Notes under the pieces: model-generated
Databases searched by the model: none
What the model saw: the letters and a program-made list of their open reading frames with translations, nothing else
Told to the model about the DNA's origin: nothing
In this document: piece by piece, positions 6,348 to 7,278 of the stretch
Position numbering within the stretch: position 1 is the stretch's first letter
How the letters are laid out: each line of letters opens with the position of its first letter
Translations under genes and position numbers: made by a program
NCBI GenBank assembly: GCA_964431205.1
Contig: CAYSIX010000208.1
Location: 1-7,278 of the forward strand
Direction of reading: 5' to 3'
DNA length: 7,278 nt
DNA from: CAYSIX01 sp964431205
GTDB taxonomy: Bacteria > Planctomycetota > Phycisphaerae > Phycisphaerales > Phycisphaeraceae

Positions 6348-6845
6348 ATGGAACTGCTGATCTTTCGTCACGGTATCGCGGAGGAGGACGACGGCGCCAA
6401 GCCCGACGCCGAGCGTCGGCTCACGCCGCGCGGCGTCGAGCGCACGCGCCAGGCCGCACGCGGTCTGGCGAAGGTGTACGACGAGCCGAACGCGATCCTG
6501 ACCAGCCCGAAGGTGCGCGCGGCGCAGACCGCCGAGATCCTCGCCGAGGTGTTCAAGGTCAAGCCCGAGCCGTTCGAGCCGCTGGCCGAGGCCGATGCGC
6601 CCGCCATCCGCCGGGCGCTGCGGCAACGCGCCGAGGCCCGCGTCGCGCTCGTCGGCCACGAACCGGCGCTCAGCGAGCTGATCGCTCGGCTGTGCGGCTA
6701 CCGCAAGGGCGGCGGGCCGATCGAGCTCAAGAAAGCCGGCTGCGCCCTGCTCGACGCGCCGCTGGGCGCCGACGAGACGCACGGCGACGCGACGCTCCGC
6801 TGGCTCATCCCCGCGCGCGTGCTGCGCGCCTTGGCCGGTAAGTGA
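6348..6845 (+). CDS. sixA: SixA-type phosphohistidine phosphatase (histidine phosphatase superfamily)
   Basis: A 165-residue small cytosolic phosphatase of the histidine phosphatase (phosphoglycerate mutase-like) superfamily, SixA branch. Key residues are in place: RHG at 7-9 with His8 as predicted nucleophile, TSPKVRAAQTA at 52-62 with Arg57, and VGHEPALSEL at 102-111 with His104. Known SixA proteins remove phosphate from phosphohistidine in signalling or PTS-type proteins. The natural substrate here is unknown; the adjacent PhoR-like kinase is a speculative candidate. It begins 85 bases after phoU on the same strand. No strong Shine-Dalgarno site precedes the ATG; GGAG at 6322-6325 is too far. 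Length agrees with the family. It ends 10 bases from the stop of the converging gene at 6856. Confidence 0.88.
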   Translation: MELLIFRHGIAEEDDGAKPDAERRLTPRGVERTRQAARGLAKVYDEPNAILTSPKVRAAQTAEILAEVFKVKPEPFEPLAEADAPAIRRALRQRAEARVALVGHEPALSELIARLCGYRKGGGPIELKKAGCALLDAPLGADETHGDATLRWLIPARVLRALAGK

Positions 6846-6863
6846 CGCTGACCGCTCACCGGC
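6834..6863. repeat. Hairpin spanning the convergent gene ends
   Basis: GCCGGTAAGTG (6834-6844) can pair with CGCTCACCGGC (6853-6863) with one mismatch and one G-T wobble, leaving an eight-base loop. It covers both stop codons and the 10-base gap between sixA and the minus-strand gene. Neither side has a U tract, so it is not a standard intrinsic terminator, though it could act in both directions. Confidence 0.35.
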
Positions 6864-7278
6864 GCTCGTCCTCGGCCAGCAGCTCGTCGATCAGGTCCGT
6901 CAGCTCGTCCTCGACCTCCGCCGCCTGCACGGCGTCGGCCTTCTTCAGCCGCTGCACCCGTCGGGCCAACGCCTTGCGCTGCGCATCGCTCATGGGGTTC
7001 AGCTCGCCGGCGCCCACGCCGTCGGCGTGCTCGGTCCGCTCGGCCGGGCGATCCGGGATCACCAGTTCGTCCCGCCGCGCGTGCGTCCGTCCCGCCACCG
7101 CCGCGTGATGCAGCCGCGCCCGGCCGAGCACGACGAACGCCAGGTTCACGTTGCCCGTCGGCCCGCACCGCAGCCGCACGCCCCCGCCCAGCGGCAGGTT
7201 CATCACCTTCACCTCCGCCAGCCGATCCGCCGACAGCCACGCCGCCGCACCGCCCGCCGCCGCGCCCACCGCCGCGCC
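6856..7278 (-). CDS. Unrecognised protein, C-terminal part (runs off the right edge)
   Basis: The frame is open from the window edge to a TGA at 6856, giving at least 140 residues. An Ala/Gly-rich stretch near the edge is followed by WLSADRLAEVKVMNLPLGGGV and other apparently folded sequence with hydrophobic strands. The last 45 residues look helical, highly charged and acidic near the end (VEDELTDLIDELLAEDERR), possibly a coiled coil. Two readings of the start exist. The gene may continue past the window, or it may begin at the ATG at 7203, which has GGAGG eight bases upstream and would give a 115-residue protein. I recognise no family and assign no function. Confidence 0.55.
   Translation of the reverse strand, partial: GAAVGAAAGGAAAWLSADRLAEVKVMNLPLGGGVRLRCGPTGNVNLAFVVLGRARLHHAAVAGRTHARRDELVIPDRPAERTEHADGVGAGELNPMSDAQRKALARRVQRLKKADAVQAAEVEDELTDLIDELLAEDERR

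Overview
The window is a high-GC bacterial chromosome segment. It carries six essentially complete protein genes and two genes cut by the window edges. The best lineage clue is a secreted protein ending in a PEP-CTERM exosortase sorting signal. With the GC-rich codon use, this points to a Planctomycetota-type organism (possibly Phycisphaerae), though Proteobacteria and Verrucomicrobia with PEP-CTERM proteins cannot be excluded from this sequence alone.

Left part (1-1750). The 3' end of an unrecognised plus-strand gene stops at 78 and is followed by a strong intrinsic terminator. Facing it is a minus-strand PEP-CTERM protein gene (270-965) with its own terminator, signal peptide and Shine-Dalgarno site. 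About 190 bases upstream of its start lies a well-formed sigma70-type promoter, with a LacI-family-like operator palindrome where transcription should begin. Beyond it, 1186-1750 has no convincing gene. It holds a plus-strand promoter candidate, a cluster of palindromes, and four TGAC-type direct repeats at exactly 11-base spacing that resemble a Pho box or another OmpR-family binding array.

Middle (1751-3984). On the minus strand, a concentrative nucleoside transporter gene is followed after about 30 bases by a diacylglycerol/lipid kinase family gene, probably as one transcript.

Right part (4156-7278). Diverging from the transporter is a plus-strand series: a PhoR-like membrane sensor histidine kinase, PhoU, and a SixA-type phosphohistidine phosphatase. 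The set suggests phosphate sensing and control of histidine phosphorylation. No phoB and no pst transporter gene is visible here. SixA converges almost end-to-end, with 10 bases between stop codons, on an unrecognised minus-strand gene that runs off the right edge.

I see no mobile element, CRISPR array, tRNA or rRNA. The most original signals are regulatory: the 11-base-period array and the promoter/operator pair of the PEP-CTERM gene. No clearly new protein system is visible.
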